DNA from: Rhizobium grahamii CCGE 502
GTDB lineage: Bacteria > Pseudomonadota > Alphaproteobacteria > Rhizobiales > Rhizobiaceae
Length of the DNA: 64,000 bases
Direction: 5' to 3'
NCBI RefSeq assembly: GCF_000298315.2
Contig: NZ_AEYE02000008.1
Span: 62,001-126,000, forward strand
Shown: in pieces, positions 17,071 to 27,782 of the stretch
Position numbering within the stretch: position 1 is the first letter of the stretch
Layout: each line of letters opens with the position of its first letter
Translations under genes and position numbers: made by a program
Notes under the pieces: model-generated
The model's input: the letters and a program-made list of their open reading frames with translations, nothing else
Database searches by the model: none
What the model was told of the DNA's origin: nothing

Positions 17071-19055
17071 TCATCGAGATCGGCCACTACGCGCTCATCC
17101 TGGCGCTTGCTACAGCACTTATCGTTTCCGTCGTTCCGATTATCGGTGCAAAGCGCCTTGACCGCGCGATGATGGATGTGGCCTCCGTCGGCTCCCTCGC
17201 AATGTTCGCGCTGGTGGCCTTCTCCTTCGTTGTGCTGACCTACGCTCACGTCGTCTCCGACTTTTCGGTAGCGAACGTCTGGGAAAATTCGCACTCGCTG
17301 GTGCCGTTGCTTTTCAAGTTTTCCGGGGTTTGGGGCAATCACGAAGGCTCGATGATGCTCTGGCTGCTGATCCTGGTGCTGTTCAGCGCATTGGTTGCCG
17401 CCTTTGGGCGCAACCTGCCCGACACGCTACGGGCGAATGTGCTTTCTGTGCAGGCCTGGATATCGGTCGCCTTCATTCTGTTCATCCTTCTCACCTCCAA
17501 CCCGTTCATGCGGCTGGATCCGGCGCCTGCCGAGGGCAAGGACCTCAATCCCGTTCTGCAGGACGTTGGCCTCGCGATCCACCCACCGCTGCTCTATCTC
17601 GGCTACGTAGGCTTTTCGGTCTGCTTTTCCTTTGCCGTGGCAGCTCTCCTCGAAGGACGGATCGATGCAGCCTGGGCGCGCTGGGTGCGCCCCTGGACAC
17701 TGGCCGCGTGGACGTTCCTGACGCTAGGCATCGCAATGGGCTCGTACTGGGCATACTACGAGCTCGGTTGGGGCGGCTGGTGGTTTTGGGATCCAGTCGA
17801 GAACGCATCGTTCATGCCTTGGCTTGCCGGGACGGCGCTGTTGCATTCGGCGCTTGTCATGGAAAAGCGCGAGGCCCTGAAGATCTGGACGGTTCTGCTC
17901 GCCATCCTGACGTTCTCGCTGTCGCTGATGGGCACCTTTCTTGTGCGATCGGGCGTTTTGACCTCGGTGCACGCCTTTGCCAGCGATCCCTCGCGTGGCG
18001 TCTTCATCCTGTGCATCCTGTTGATCTTCATCGGCGGGGCGTTATCACTGTTCGCGTTTCGCGCGCCGCTGCTCTCGGCGGGCGGCCTGTTTGCGCCGAT
18101 CTCTCGCGAAGGGGCGCTTGTCCTGAACAATCTCATTCTGACGGTCGCTTGCGGCACCGTCCTGACCGGCACGCTCTATCCGCTGCTGCTGGAGACGCTG
18201 ACCGGCGATAAGATCTCGGTTGGACCGCCTTTCTTCAATATGACCTTCGGCTTGCTGATGGCACCGCTGCTGGTCATCGTTCCTTTCGGACCGCTCATGG
18301 CCTGGAAGCGCGGTGACTTGCTCGCTGTTCTGCAGCGGCTCTATCTGGTCGCGATCCTGGCCTTCGTTGCCGCAGTCGCGTTCTTCTATGTCGAGCACGG
18401 CGGCCCGGTGCTTGCCGCGGTTGGGCTGGCCGCGGGGTTATTCCTGGTCTTCGGGGCGATTGCTGATCTTTGGTATCGGGCTGGCGTGGGCAAGGTTGCT
18501 GCGTCCGTTGCTTGGAAGCGTCTGGCCGGCCTGCCACGCTCGGCGTTCGGGACGGCGCTCGCTCATGCCGGGCTCGGCGTTGCAGTCCTCGGCATCGTCA
18601 CGGTCACCACCTTCCAAAGCGAACATGTCGTCGAGATGAAGCCCGGCCAGACCGTTGAGGCCGGAGGCTACTCCGTGCGCTTTGACGGTATGAAGCCGGC
18701 GACCGGACCGAACTATAGCGAGGAGCGGGGTCACTTCACCGTCAGCCGTGGCGGTGTCGAGGTCGCGGATGTCTGGTCGTCGAAGCGGGTCTACACAGCG
18801 CGCCAGATGCCGACGACCGAGGCCGGGATCCTGACTTTCGGCCTTAGCCAACTCTACATGTCGCTCGGGGACGCGACGAACGATGGCGGCATTGTCGTGC
18901 GCATCTGGTGGAAGCCTTTCATCCTCTGCATCTGGGGTGGAGCAGTGATCATGGCGATCGGCGGGTTCGTTTCGCTGAGCGATCGCCGGTTGCGCGTCGG
19001 CGCGCCCAGCCGAAGAGCAAAGCCCGCGCGTCCGGGGATGGAGCCGGCAGAATGA
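17067..19055 (+). CDS. cycK: CycK (CcmF) haem lyase subunit
   Basis: A 662-residue polytopic CcmF protein, the core of system I haem ligation. The tryptophan-rich WWD domain is clear ([20 protein letters not shown], around residues 230-250). Conserved periplasmic histidines are visible near 'HEGSMMLW' and 'HPPLLYLGY'. About fifteen hydrophobic segments are present, with a long periplasmic loop near the C-terminus (about 530-610). The ATG at 17067 overlaps the cycJ stop; the TGA overlaps cycL. Confidence 0.95.
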   Translation: MIIEIGHYALILALATALIVSVVPIIGAKRLDRAMMDVASVGSLAMFALVAFSFVVLTYAHVVSDFSVANVWENSHSLVPLLFKFSGVWGNHEGSMMLWLLILVLFSALVAAFGRNLPDTLRANVLSVQAWISVAFILFILLTSNPFMRLDPAPAEGKDLNPVLQDVGLAIHPPLLYLGYVGFSVCFSFAVAALLEGRIDAAWARWVRPWTLAAWTFLTLGIAMGSYWAYYELGWGGWWFWDPVENASFMPWLAGTALLHSALVMEKREALKIWTVLLAILTFSLSLMGTFLVRSGVLTSVHAFASDPSRGVFILCILLIFIGGALSLFAFRAPLLSAGGLFAPISREGALVLNNLILTVACGTVLTGTLYPLLLETLTGDKISVGPPFFNMTFGLLMAPLLVIVPFGPLMAWKRGDLLAVLQRLYLVAILAFVAAVAFFYVEHGGPVLAAVGLAAGLFLVFGAIADLWYRAGVGKVAASVAWKRLAGLPRSAFGTALAHAGLGVAVLGIVTVTTFQSEHVVEMKPGQTVEAGGYSVRFDGMKPATGPNYSEERGHFTVSRGGVEVADVWSSKRVYTARQMPTTEAGILTFGLSQLYMSLGDATNDGGIVVRIWWKPFILCIWGGAVIMAIGGFVSLSDRRLRVGAPSRRAKPARPGMEPAE

Positions 19056-19507
19056 TCCGGCGTATCTTGCTCGTGCTGGCAGTGCTTCTTTCCTCCGTTC
19101 CGGCCTTTGCCGTCAATCCGGATGAGGTTCTCGCCGATCCGAAGCTCGAGGCGCGGGCCCGTGCGATTTCGGCGGAACTGCGCTGCATGGTCTGCCAGAA
19201 CCAGTCGATCGACGACTCCAATGCCGAGCTTGCCAAGGATTTGCGCCTGCTGGTACGTGAGCGGCTGACCGGTGGCGATACCGACGAGCAGGTCGTGAAC
19301 TATATCGTCTCGCGATACGGCGAGTTCGTGCTGTTGAAGCCGCGCTTTGAAACGAAAACGATCCTGCTTTGGGGCGCGCCGATCCTGCTTGTTATCGCAG
19401 GCGGTATCTCGCTGATCGTCTTCGCGCGAAAGAGGGCAGGCAGACCGACGGGCTCCAAGCTGACCGCCGAAGAGCAGGCTCGCCTGAGTCAATTGCTCGA
19501 CGAATAG
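19052..19507 (+). CDS. cycL: CycL (CcmH) thiol-redox component
   Basis: A 151-residue CcmH-type protein with signal peptide (about 1-20), the CcmH motif [10 protein letters not shown] with redox pair C45/C48, a three-helix domain and a C-terminal membrane helix (about 106-125). It reduces apocytochrome c thiols before haem attachment. The last 19 bases overlap the end of the convergent MFS gene, leaving no room for a separate terminator. Confidence 0.94.
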   Translation: MIRRILLVLAVLLSSVPAFAVNPDEVLADPKLEARARAISAELRCMVCQNQSIDDSNAELAKDLRLLVRERLTGGDTDEQVVNYIVSRYGEFVLLKPRFETKTILLWGAPILLVIAGGISLIVFARKRAGRPTGSKLTAEEQARLSQLLDE

Positions 19508-20682
19508 AGCCGTCCGCGCAGGCGGTTACGCACCACGGACGCAACAAGCACCGCTGTGAACGCCAGAACCACACTGCCGGCCGCGATTGGCCCTGCCGAG
19601 GGGGAATATAGGTCCATCACCGCGCCGACGGAGGATGAGCCCGCAGCACTGCCGACGGCATAAGCAAGGGCGAAGGCTGCACTTCCGGCGACAAGCGTGT
19701 CGCCGGCATAGCGCTCGCCAAGGAGCGTCAAGGCGCAGGTGTAAAGCGAAAAGCTCGCCGCACCCATGATGCCGAACATCACCAAAATCGCCGCCTGCGA
19801 CTGAAGAAACGGGATGGCGATGAAACTTAGCCCCGCAAGCACACCGGAGCAGATGGCGACGCCGAAGCGCGAGGTCTTGTCGAGAAACCAGCCGACGACC
19901 GGCTGAGCAAGGGCGGTCGGCAGCGCAAGCACGGTCACGCTGATCGCGGCAAACGCCTCGGAATAGCCGAGGCGGACGAAATAAACAGGCATGGCCGAGA
20001 TCGCGGCAATATCAGCGAAAGCAAACGCGACCACCATGCAGATTAGCATTGGCGCGCTTCTGACAAAGGTGAAGAGCGCCCCCGATGCCGCCTGCTCGGG
20101 AAGTGTCCGGGCTCTCCGAGTGAGGATGATCGTCAGGAAGGCGACGCAGGCGACGTAGACGGCAAGCAGCGCGAAGGCAAAGCCCTGCTCCGTGCCAAAG
20201 ATCGGGATTACCAGCGGGCCGGCTGCAAAGCCGCCGCACATGCCGGCGCCGTAAAGGCCGGAAACGCGCCCGCGCAGGCGATCGGGGCAGGCGGTATTGA
20301 GCCAGGCCTCGCTGAGCATGAAAATCAGGCTGACGAAGAAGCCGAGACAAAAGCGGGCGATGCACCACACCCAGAAAATATCGAAAGTCGCGAAGGTGGA
20401 GAGGCTGACGGCACAACCGATCAAGCCGGCGACGATCAGGCGATCGCCGCGCACCTTTCGCGACAGCCACGTCACCGCAAAGGTTGCAACGGCAAGGCCG
20501 GCCGCGAAACAACCTGCGTTGAAGCCGATAAGGCTCGGCGAAACATTGCGATGCTCGAGGACAAGGGAAATCAGCGGATAGGTCAGGCCCTGCGCAACGG
20601 CAAACGCAGTGACCCCGAAGATGACGGCGGCAAGTGCGGCGGTATCCGGCGCAAAATCTTCCCCCGTGACCACATGGGTCAT
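19489..20682 (-). CDS. MFS transporter (YcaD-like)
   Basis: A 397-residue major facilitator protein with about twelve hydrophobic segments and MFS loop motif residues [10 protein letters not shown] between helices 2 and 3. The layout resembles the YcaD/YbfB-type MFS group; the substrate is unknown. A ribosome site (GGGAGGACGAGACA) precedes the ATG. It is divergent from degP1 across 219 bases and overlaps the 3' end of cycL. Confidence 0.85.
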   Translation of the reverse strand: MTHVVTGEDFAPDTAALAAVIFGVTAFAVAQGLTYPLISLVLEHRNVSPSLIGFNAGCFAAGLAVATFAVTWLSRKVRGDRLIVAGLIGCAVSLSTFATFDIFWVWCIARFCLGFFVSLIFMLSEAWLNTACPDRLRGRVSGLYGAGMCGGFAAGPLVIPIFGTEQGFAFALLAVYVACVAFLTIILTRRARTLPEQAASGALFTFVRSAPMLICMVVAFAFADIAAISAMPVYFVRLGYSEAFAAISVTVLALPTALAQPVVGWFLDKTSRFGVAICSGVLAGLSFIAIPFLQSQAAILVMFGIMGAASFSLYTCALTLLGERYAGDTLVAGSAAFALAYAVGSAAGSSSVGAVMDLYSPSAGPIAAGSVVLAFTAVLVASVVRNRLRGRLYSSSN

Positions 20683-20901
20683 TGTCTCGTCCTCCCGGTT
20701 GTAGGAAGGAGGATTATCGGCTTCGGGCGCATTAGTCGAGGGCGAGAGTGCTGCTTCCGATCGCAGCGCCTCTGTTGCACATTACGAATTTTTCATCGCT
20801 CGGACAGTTCGCAGTAAGGTGTGTCGTCCTATATCTTTGGTCATCAACCGATCCGATCACTAACGATCCTGTAGATGTTGAAGTCAAAGAAGGTGCCACT
20901 C

Positions 20902-22464
20902 ATGTTCAAGAATATCAAAGCTCCGTCGCTCAATACCGCGCTGAAGGCTTCGACCGTCGCGGGTCTTGCCGCTGCGGTGCTTGCGACCGGTATTCCCCTC
21001 GAAATCACACGTTCTTATGCAGAAGCCGTAAAGGTTCAGGCGCCGTCCGTTCCGAGCTTCGCGAACGTCGTCGATGCCGTTTCGCCGGCAGTTGTTTCCG
21101 TGCGTGTTGAAAACCGTGTCAACCCGGTGTCCGATGATGACGCCAATGGCTTCGCGTTCGATTTCAACGGCCGAGGCTTCGATGATCTTCCGGATGCTCT
21201 GAAGCCGTTCTTCCGCCAGTTCGGTGAGCAGGGCCAGCAGGGTCGCCGCGGTCCGCAGGGCCATCATGGCCCGCAGGATGGCAAGGGTCGTCTGCGCCCG
21301 GTCGCACAGGGCTCCGGCTTCTTCATCTCTGAGGATGGTTACATCGTTACCAACAACCACGTCGTTTCCGACGGCGCCGCATTCGTTGCAGTGATGAAGG
21401 ACGGCACTGAGCTCGATGCCAAGTTGATCGGCAAGGATCCGCGTACTGACCTCGCCGTCCTCAAGGTCGATGGCAAGGGCCGAAAGTTCACTTACGTCAA
21501 CTGGGCGGATGACAATGGCGTTCGCGTCGGCGACTGGGTTGTCGCGGTCGGTAACCCGTTTGGTCTCGGTGGTACGGTGACCGCTGGTATCGTTTCGGCC
21601 CGTGGCCGCGACATCGGCTCCGGTCCGTATGATGATTATCTGCAGGTTGACGCTGCGGTGAACCGCGGTAACTCCGGTGGCCCGACCTTCAATCTCAACG
21701 GCGAAGTCGTCGGCATCAACACCGCGATCTTCTCTCCGTCCGGTGGCAGTGTAGGTATTGCGTTTGCCATCCCGGCTTCCACAGCCAAGGATGTCGTTGC
21801 TGACCTGATGAAGGACGGCCAGGTATCCCGTGGCTACCTCGGCGTGCAGATCCAGCCGGTGACCAAGGACATCGCTGACTCGCTCGGCCTTTCCGAGGCG
21901 AATGGTGCGCTGGTCGTTTCCGCTCAGGCGGGTACTCCTGGCGAGAAGGCTGGCATGAAAGCAGGTGACGTCGTGACTGCGGTTAACGGCGAAACCATCA
22001 AGGATGCCCGTGATCTCAGCCGCCGCATCGGCGCGATGACGCCCGGCAAGAAGGTCGAACTCTCCGTCTGGCGCTCCGGCAAGGCGCAGTCCCTGACGGT
22101 CGAACTCGGAACCCTGCCTGCTGAACAGAAGGATGCTTCCGCTGATGACGGCGATCAGGCACCGGAAAGCCAGGCTCCGGCTTCGGAAAAGGCGCTCGCT
22201 GATCTCGGCCTGACGGTTGGTCCTGCCGAAGACGGCAAGGGTCTGCAGATCACCGGTATCGATCCGGACTCCGACGCTGCCGACAAGGGCATCAAGGAAG
22301 GCGAGAAGATCACCTCGGTCAACAACCAGGAAGTCTCGAATGCCGACGATGTCGTCAAGGTCCTGAACCAGGCAAAGAAGGATGGCCGCACTCGTGCGCT
22401 CTTCCAGATCCAGTCGAAGGACGGCAGCCGCTTCGTCGCCCTTCCGATCAACGGCCAGGGTTAA
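20902..22464 (+). CDS. degP1: DegP1 periplasmic serine protease (HtrA family)
   Basis: A 520-residue HtrA protease/chaperone that degrades misfolded periplasmic proteins. The catalytic triad is visible: H153 (TNNHVV), D183 (RTDLAVL) and S258 (GNSGGP). Two PDZ domains follow at about 300-390 and 425-515. A Gly/Gln-rich insert at about 108-129 contains collagen-like G-x-y triplets. ATG at 20902 is preferred (AGAAGG upstream) over an ATG nine codons earlier. The gene uses more T-ending codons such as GGT and GTT than its neighbours, as highly expressed rhizobial genes do. In S. meliloti degP1 sits next to the cyc genes, as here. Confidence 0.93.
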   Translation: MFKNIKAPSLNTALKASTVAGLAAAVLATGIPLEITRSYAEAVKVQAPSVPSFANVVDAVSPAVVSVRVENRVNPVSDDDANGFAFDFNGRGFDDLPDALKPFFRQFGEQGQQGRRGPQGHHGPQDGKGRLRPVAQGSGFFISEDGYIVTNNHVVSDGAAFVAVMKDGTELDAKLIGKDPRTDLAVLKVDGKGRKFTYVNWADDNGVRVGDWVVAVGNPFGLGGTVTAGIVSARGRDIGSGPYDDYLQVDAAVNRGNSGGPTFNLNGEVVGINTAIFSPSGGSVGIAFAIPASTAKDVVADLMKDGQVSRGYLGVQIQPVTKDIADSLGLSEANGALVVSAQAGTPGEKAGMKAGDVVTAVNGETIKDARDLSRRIGAMTPGKKVELSVWRSGKAQSLTVELGTLPAEQKDASADDGDQAPESQAPASEKALADLGLTVGPAEDGKGLQITGIDPDSDAADKGIKEGEKITSVNNQEVSNADDVVKVLNQAKKDGRTRALFQIQSKDGSRFVALPINGQG

Positions 22465-22486
22465 TCCTCCCAACCCTGACAGAGTG

Positions 22487-22516
22487 GGAGCCGCGCCTTC
22501 TGGGCGCGGCTCCTTT
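22487..22516 (+). terminator. intrinsic terminator after degP1
   Basis: A perfect 11-base stem (GGAGCCGCGCC at 22487-22497 with its complement at 22503-22513), a five-base loop and a short T run, 22 bases after the degP1 stop. It separates degP1 from the following regulator. Confidence 0.8.
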
Positions 22517-22610
22517 CGCCAATATCCCTGGGATGATTGCAATGACCTCTGTACGACAGGACGAAGCTTTGAGCCTTGCCGAAACGCAACCGGCGGGTAA
22601 TGTCGGCCGC

Positions 22611-23288
22611 ATGAAGATTCTGATCATAGAAGACGACCTGGAAGCAGCGGTCTATCTCACCAAGGCGTTTCGTGAGGCTGGCATCGTGGCCGATCACGCA
22701 AGCGATGGCGAAAGCGGGCTCTTCATGGGCTCGGAAAACACCTACGATGTGATCGTCATCGATCGCATGCTGCCGCGTCGGGACGGTCTCTCCGTCATCA
22801 GCGAATTGCGCCGCAAGGGTATCCATACGCCCGTTCTCATTCTCTCCGCTCTCGGTCAGGTCGACGACCGTGTGACCGGCCTCAGGGCAGGTGGCGATGA
22901 CTATCTGCCAAAGCCCTACGCGTTCAGTGAGCTTCTCGCCCGTGTCGAGGTGCTCGGCCGCCGCAAGGGCACGCCGGACCAGGACGTCGTCTATCGTGTG
23001 GGCGACCTTGAGCTCGACAGACTTGCGCATGAGGTTCGCCGCGGCGGCAAGGAAATACCGCTGCAGCCGCGCGAGTTTCGTCTTCTCGAATATCTGATGA
23101 AGAACGCCGGCCAGGTCGTCACTCGCACGATGCTTCTCGAGAACGTCTGGGATTATCACTTCGATCCGCAGACCAACGTCATCGACGTCCACGTCTCGCG
23201 GCTGCGGTCGAAGATCGAGAAGGACTTTAGCCAGCCGCTTCTCAAGACCATTCGCGGCGCGGGGTATATGATCAAGGACGAGGGATGA
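22611..23288 (+). CDS. OmpR-type response regulator
   Basis: A 225-residue regulator with a receiver domain (E7, D8, D9; phosphoacceptor D51; Lys in PKPYAF) and a winged-helix output domain (about 130-222) ending RGAGYMI. The start is taken at ATG 22611 (MKILIIEDD), as usual for the family, although the frame is open from ATG 22533. The downstream kinase starts inside its stop codon. I recall a homologous pair in S. meliloti beside degP1. Because of that neighbour, an envelope-stress role is plausible but not shown. Confidence 0.88.
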   Translation: MKILIIEDDLEAAVYLTKAFREAGIVADHASDGESGLFMGSENTYDVIVIDRMLPRRDGLSVISELRRKGIHTPVLILSALGQVDDRVTGLRAGGDDYLPKPYAFSELLARVEVLGRRKGTPDQDVVYRVGDLELDRLAHEVRRGGKEIPLQPREFRLLEYLMKNAGQVVTRTMLLENVWDYHFDPQTNVIDVHVSRLRSKIEKDFSQPLLKTIRGAGYMIKDEG

Positions 23289-24688
23289 ACCGTTTCTGGT
23301 TTCTCTTCAAGTCCACGGCAGTCCGCCTTTCGGCACTCTATATCCTGCTTTTCGCCATCTGCGCCGCGACGCTGGTCTTCTATGTCACGGCAATGTCCGA
23401 GCGGCTTCTGACGAACCAGATCCGCGAAGCAGTTCAGCAGGAAGTCGATCAGGTGAAGCGGGCCTATGACGCCGGCGGCATGAACCTCCTCCTGCGGACG
23501 ATGGAACGCCGTGCCCGCCAGCCGGGCGCCAATCTCTACATCATCGCCGGCCCTTCCGGAGATATCCTCGCCGGCAACGTCGCATCCGTGCAGCCTGGCG
23601 TGCTGGATGAGGAGGGGTGGACATCCTTGCCCTTCATGTACCAGCGCTACGCCGAGAGCGGTCTCAGCCGACGACACATGGCAGTCGCCAACATCTTCGT
23701 GCTGGACAATGGATTGCGGCTGCTGATCGGCCGCGACCTCGGCGAGCCGGAGGCCTTCCGCGGACTGGTGCGGCAGGCGTTGATGATCGCGCTGGCGATC
23801 ATGGGCCTCGGCGCCATCATCATCTGGTTCGGTATCGGGCGAAACGCCCTGAAGCGGATCGACCGCATGTCCGATGCGAGCAAGAAGATCATGGCCGGCG
23901 ATCTCTCGCAGCGTCTTCCCGTCGGCGGCTCCGGCGACGAGTTCGATCGCCTGTCGGCCTCGCTCAATGCGATGCTTGGGCGGATCGAGAAGCTGAACGA
24001 AGGCTTACGGCAGGTATCCGACAATATTGCGCACGATCTGAAGACGCCGCTGACCCGGCTGCGCAATAAGGCTGCCGATGCGCTGGACACCACGGACGGC
24101 GAGGTTCGACGTGTCGCGCTTGAGGGGATCATCTCCGAGTCCGACCAGTTGATCCGCACCTTCAATGCCCTGCTGATGATTTCGCGCGTCGAAGCCGGTT
24201 CTGTCGCCGCTGAAATGTCGCCGGTTGACCTCTCGGCCATCGTTTCAGATAGCGCCGAACTTTACGAACCGGTCGCCGACGAGGCGGGGCTGGCACTGAC
24301 GTCATCGATCGAGACCGATATCGAGGTACAGGGTAACCGCGAACTGATTGGTCAAGCGATCTTCAATCTGATCGACAATGCCATCAAGTATTCCTCGGAC
24401 GCGGAGGGCCATGGCGATATCACGCTGAAGCTACTCCGCCGTAGCGACGGCGTCTGCCTTTCCGTCGCCGATCGTGGCTCAGGCATTCCCGCGGAAAAAC
24501 GGGAAGATGTGCTGAAGCGCTTCGTGCGGCTGGATGAGAGCCGCTCCAAGCCCGGCACCGGCCTCGGCCTCTCCCTGGTCGAAGCTGTTATGGAGTTGCA
24601 CGGCGGGAAGCTGGAACTGTCCGATACCGATCCGCAAAATCAGGAGAGGCGAGGTCTCACTGTCAGCATGATCTTTCCAGCGAAGTAA
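23285..24688 (+). CDS. sensor histidine kinase, partner of the preceding regulator
   Basis: A 467-residue membrane kinase with TM1 at about 14-36, a periplasmic segment at about 40-160, TM2 at about 163-184, and a HAMP domain (RIDRMSDASKKIMAGDLSQRLP). HisKA has phospho-His H250 (NIAHDLKTPLTRL), and a HATPase domain follows (NLIDNAIKYS, ADRGSGIP, GTGLGLSLV). The ATG overlaps the regulator's stop, so the two are co-translated. The signal is unknown. Confidence 0.9.
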   Translation: MNRFWFLFKSTAVRLSALYILLFAICAATLVFYVTAMSERLLTNQIREAVQQEVDQVKRAYDAGGMNLLLRTMERRARQPGANLYIIAGPSGDILAGNVASVQPGVLDEEGWTSLPFMYQRYAESGLSRRHMAVANIFVLDNGLRLLIGRDLGEPEAFRGLVRQALMIALAIMGLGAIIIWFGIGRNALKRIDRMSDASKKIMAGDLSQRLPVGGSGDEFDRLSASLNAMLGRIEKLNEGLRQVSDNIAHDLKTPLTRLRNKAADALDTTDGEVRRVALEGIISESDQLIRTFNALLMISRVEAGSVAAEMSPVDLSAIVSDSAELYEPVADEAGLALTSSIETDIEVQGNRELIGQAIFNLIDNAIKYSSDAEGHGDITLKLLRRSDGVCLSVADRGSGIPAEKREDVLKRFVRLDESRSKPGTGLGLSLVEAVMELHGGKLELSDTDPQNQERRGLTVSMIFPAK

Positions 24689-24824
24689 CATCACCGGAGC
24701 ACGACCGCTGCGGATCGAATTCGGTGTTGGCCATCGCCTCCGCAGGCCCTACCTTAGATCGTAATTGCCGGAAGTTGCTGTGATTCTCCCCGGCGTTTTT
24801 CCGATCTGGTCGCCAGGAGGGTGC

Positions 24825-27782
24825 ATGCTGACGAGTTCCAAGCATAGCCTCGTTGATGTCTCCCAAGGGCTCTTGAAGCCGCTGAACAAGAGCGAACTTA
24901 AGCTCGCGCAGGCTGATCTCCAACGGATCGGCAAAAGCGAGCCCAGCGTGGCCGAGATCCTTAAAGCGGACAGCGCCCTTCGCGACTTCATCACAGCCGC
25001 GCTCACCCTGTCTCCCTATCTGCGTGACATTGCGAATATCGACACCGCGATCCTTTCCGCCGCGATCTCGGAACCTCTGGAACCGCAGATCGAAGCGCTG
25101 ATCGCTGAAGCGAGGGCCTGCTGGAAGCCGGGAGCAACTGGTGAGTTGCCGACCGAAGCCGACGTGATGAGCCGTTTGCGGGTCATCAAACGCAAGGTCG
25201 CTTTTCTTGTCGCCCTCGTGGATCTCGCCCGGATATTCGACGGTCGGGTGACCACCGCGTGGCTGAGTCGGCTTGCAGAGGCGTCCGTTGCCGCGGCGAT
25301 CGACCACCTCCTGCTCGCGGCTCACGAAAGCCGCAAGGTCACGCTTAAGAATGTCGCCGCTCCGAGTGAGGGGTCAGGGGTAATCGTCCTTGGCATGGGC
25401 AAGCTTGGAGCCTCGGAGCTCAACTACTCCTCCGATATCGATCTGGTCGTGTTCTTCGACGAACAGGCAGGGATCGTCCCGGATCCCGACGACGCGATCG
25501 AGATCTTCCCGCGATTGATGCGACGGCTGGTAAGGATCATGCAAGAGCGCACAGCGGATGGATACGTCTTCCGTACCGACCTGCGACTGCGGCCTGATCC
25601 AGGCTCGACGCCGCTTGCGATCCCAGTCGACGCGGCGATGATTTACTACGAGGGCAGGGGGCAGAACTGGGAGCGTGCCGCTTTCATCAAGGCGCGCGCC
25701 GTGGCAGGCGATATCCACGCGGGCGAGCAGTTTCTACGCGGGTTGGTTCCGTTCGTCTTTCGCAAATATCTCGACTACGCGGCAATCGCCGACATTCACT
25801 CCATCAAGCGGCAGATTCATGCTCACAAGGGGCATGGCGCGATAGCGGTGAAGGGGCACAATGTGAAGCTCGGCCGCGGCGGCATCCGCGAGATCGAGTT
25901 TTTCGCGCAGACGCAACAGCTGATCGCCGGTGGCCGGATGGCGGCGCTGCGTTGCCGCGGCACCGAAGAGACGCTTGCTGAGTTGACAAAGGCGAAATGG
26001 ATTGATGAGGACACGCGCGATGAACTGACAGAGGCCTATTGGTTCCTCCGTGACGTTGAGCATCGGATTCAGATGGTGCACGACGAACAAACGCATCTCC
26101 TCCCTGAGAGCGAGACTGATCTGAAGCGCATCGCCTTCATGATGGGGTTCGACGATACGCCGAGTTTCGCCGCCCGCTTGGTTGAGGTCTTCAGGACGGT
26201 CGAGCGGCGTTATGCGCGCTTGTTCGAACAGGAGACCAAGCTTTCCACGGAAACCGGCAATCTGGTTTTCACCGGCCAGGGCGATGATCCCGATACGCTG
26301 AAGACACTGCGCAATCTAGGCTTCGAACGGCCCTCCGACATCTCTCGGGTCATCCGCACATGGCACTACGGTCGCTACAAGGCGACGCAGTCCGTGGAGG
26401 CGCGCGAACGGTTGACGGAACTAACGCCGCAATTGCTCCGCGTATTCGGCGAAAGTAAACGCGCCGATGAGGCGATCCTGCGCTTCGACAGCTTTCTCTC
26501 GGGCCTACCCGCAGGCATTCAGCTGTTTTCCCTTCTCGGCAGCAATCCGGCGCTGTTGTCGCTCATCGTCAACATCATGTCCTCGGCTCCGAAGCTGGCG
26601 GAAGTGATTGCCGCCAAGCCGCATGTCTTCGACGGTATGCTCGATCCCGGTCTGATGGCGGAACTGCCGACGCGCGCCTACCTTGCCGAACGCATCCGCA
26701 GTTTCCTCGCGCCTGCGCGATACTATGAAGAGGTGCTCGATCGGCTGCGCATCTTCGCCGACGAACAGCGTTTTCTCATAGGCATCCGGCTGCTAACCGG
26801 TGCGATCCGGGGCGCCATGGCCGGCCGCGCCTTCACGCATTTGGCCGACCTCGTCATCGAGGCTGCGCTCGATGCCGTCATGAAGGAGATCCGGGCGGCC
26901 CACGGAGATTTCCCGGGTGGCCGCGTGGCTGTCGTCGGCATGGGGAAGCTCGGCAGCTTCGAACTCACTGCCGGTTCCGACATCGATATCATCCTGCTCT
27001 ACGACTACGACGACGAGGCCGCTGAATCCTCCGGTCCCAAGCCGCTCGACGCGACACGCTATTTTACCCGCGTGACTCAGCGGCTGATCTCGGCGCTCTC
27101 GGCGCCGATGGCCGAGGGCGTGCTCTATGAGGTCGACATGCGCCTCAGACCTTCGGGAAACAAGGGGCCGGTCGCCACACGCATCAATTCCTTCGAGAAG
27201 TATCAGCGTGAGGAAGCCTGGACCTGGGAGCACATGGCGTTGACGCGGGCCCGCCTTGTGTGCGGCGACAAAGAATTGATCAAGGAGGCCGAACGGATCA
27301 TCGCTGAGGTGCTCCTTTCGAAGGCCGACGCGGAGAAGATTGCCAAGGATGTGTCCGAGATGCGGGCCCTGATCGAGCAGGAAAAGCCGCCGGCGAGCAT
27401 CTGGGATCTGAAGCTTATCCCGGGCGGACTGATCGACATCGAATTCATCGCGCAATATCTGCGGCTGATGGCCTCCACCAAAGGCATCGCTATTGAGGAC
27501 GATGATTTCAATACCGCGGGACAGGTGAAGCTTATCGGCGCGGAACTGATGGACCGCGGCGAAATGGAACTCTGCCTGGCGGCGCTTTCGCTCTACACCG
27601 ATATTTCACAGCTCATTCGGCTCTGCATCGACGGCCTGTTCGACCCGAAGGAGGCACCGGCCGGCCTCATTGATCTTGTTGCCCGGGCCGGCGATTGCCC
27701 TGATATCAAGACGCTGGAGGGAGAGATCAAACGGCTCTCGAAAGCCGTCAGGAAGATATTCCAGACGGTGGTGAAGTCTTAG
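24825..27782 (+). CDS. glnE: GlnE, glutamine synthetase adenylyltransferase/deadenylase
   Basis: A 985-residue bifunctional enzyme that adds AMP to, and removes it from, glutamine synthetase in response to PII protein and glutamine. Two nucleotidyltransferase domains are visible. The N-terminal one has GMGKLGASELNYSSDIDL near residue 190 and the C-terminal one has GMGKLGSFELTAGSDIDI near residue 710. Each has the paired Asp motif, and GlnD-like helical linkers separate them. The start is the ATG at 24825, with AGGAGG six bases upstream; the upstream TTG is not supported. The stop overlaps the convergent pleC stop by four bases. Confidence 0.95.
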   Translation: MLTSSKHSLVDVSQGLLKPLNKSELKLAQADLQRIGKSEPSVAEILKADSALRDFITAALTLSPYLRDIANIDTAILSAAISEPLEPQIEALIAEARACWKPGATGELPTEADVMSRLRVIKRKVAFLVALVDLARIFDGRVTTAWLSRLAEASVAAAIDHLLLAAHESRKVTLKNVAAPSEGSGVIVLGMGKLGASELNYSSDIDLVVFFDEQAGIVPDPDDAIEIFPRLMRRLVRIMQERTADGYVFRTDLRLRPDPGSTPLAIPVDAAMIYYEGRGQNWERAAFIKARAVAGDIHAGEQFLRGLVPFVFRKYLDYAAIADIHSIKRQIHAHKGHGAIAVKGHNVKLGRGGIREIEFFAQTQQLIAGGRMAALRCRGTEETLAELTKAKWIDEDTRDELTEAYWFLRDVEHRIQMVHDEQTHLLPESETDLKRIAFMMGFDDTPSFAARLVEVFRTVERRYARLFEQETKLSTETGNLVFTGQGDDPDTLKTLRNLGFERPSDISRVIRTWHYGRYKATQSVEARERLTELTPQLLRVFGESKRADEAILRFDSFLSGLPAGIQLFSLLGSNPALLSLIVNIMSSAPKLAEVIAAKPHVFDGMLDPGLMAELPTRAYLAERIRSFLAPARYYEEVLDRLRIFADEQRFLIGIRLLTGAIRGAMAGRAFTHLADLVIEAALDAVMKEIRAAHGDFPGGRVAVVGMGKLGSFELTAGSDIDIILLYDYDDEAAESSGPKPLDATRYFTRVTQRLISALSAPMAEGVLYEVDMRLRPSGNKGPVATRINSFEKYQREEAWTWEHMALTRARLVCGDKELIKEAERIIAEVLLSKADAEKIAKDVSEMRALIEQEKPPASIWDLKLIPGGLIDIEFIAQYLRLMASTKGIAIEDDDFNTAGQVKLIGAELMDRGEMELCLAALSLYTDISQLIRLCIDGLFDPKEAPAGLIDLVARAGDCPDIKTLEGEIKRLSKAVRKIFQTVVKS

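Noticed and set aside
20884-22542. 552-codon antisense frame over degP1
   Set aside because: Open only because of the codon bias of degP1; no start signal and no domain.
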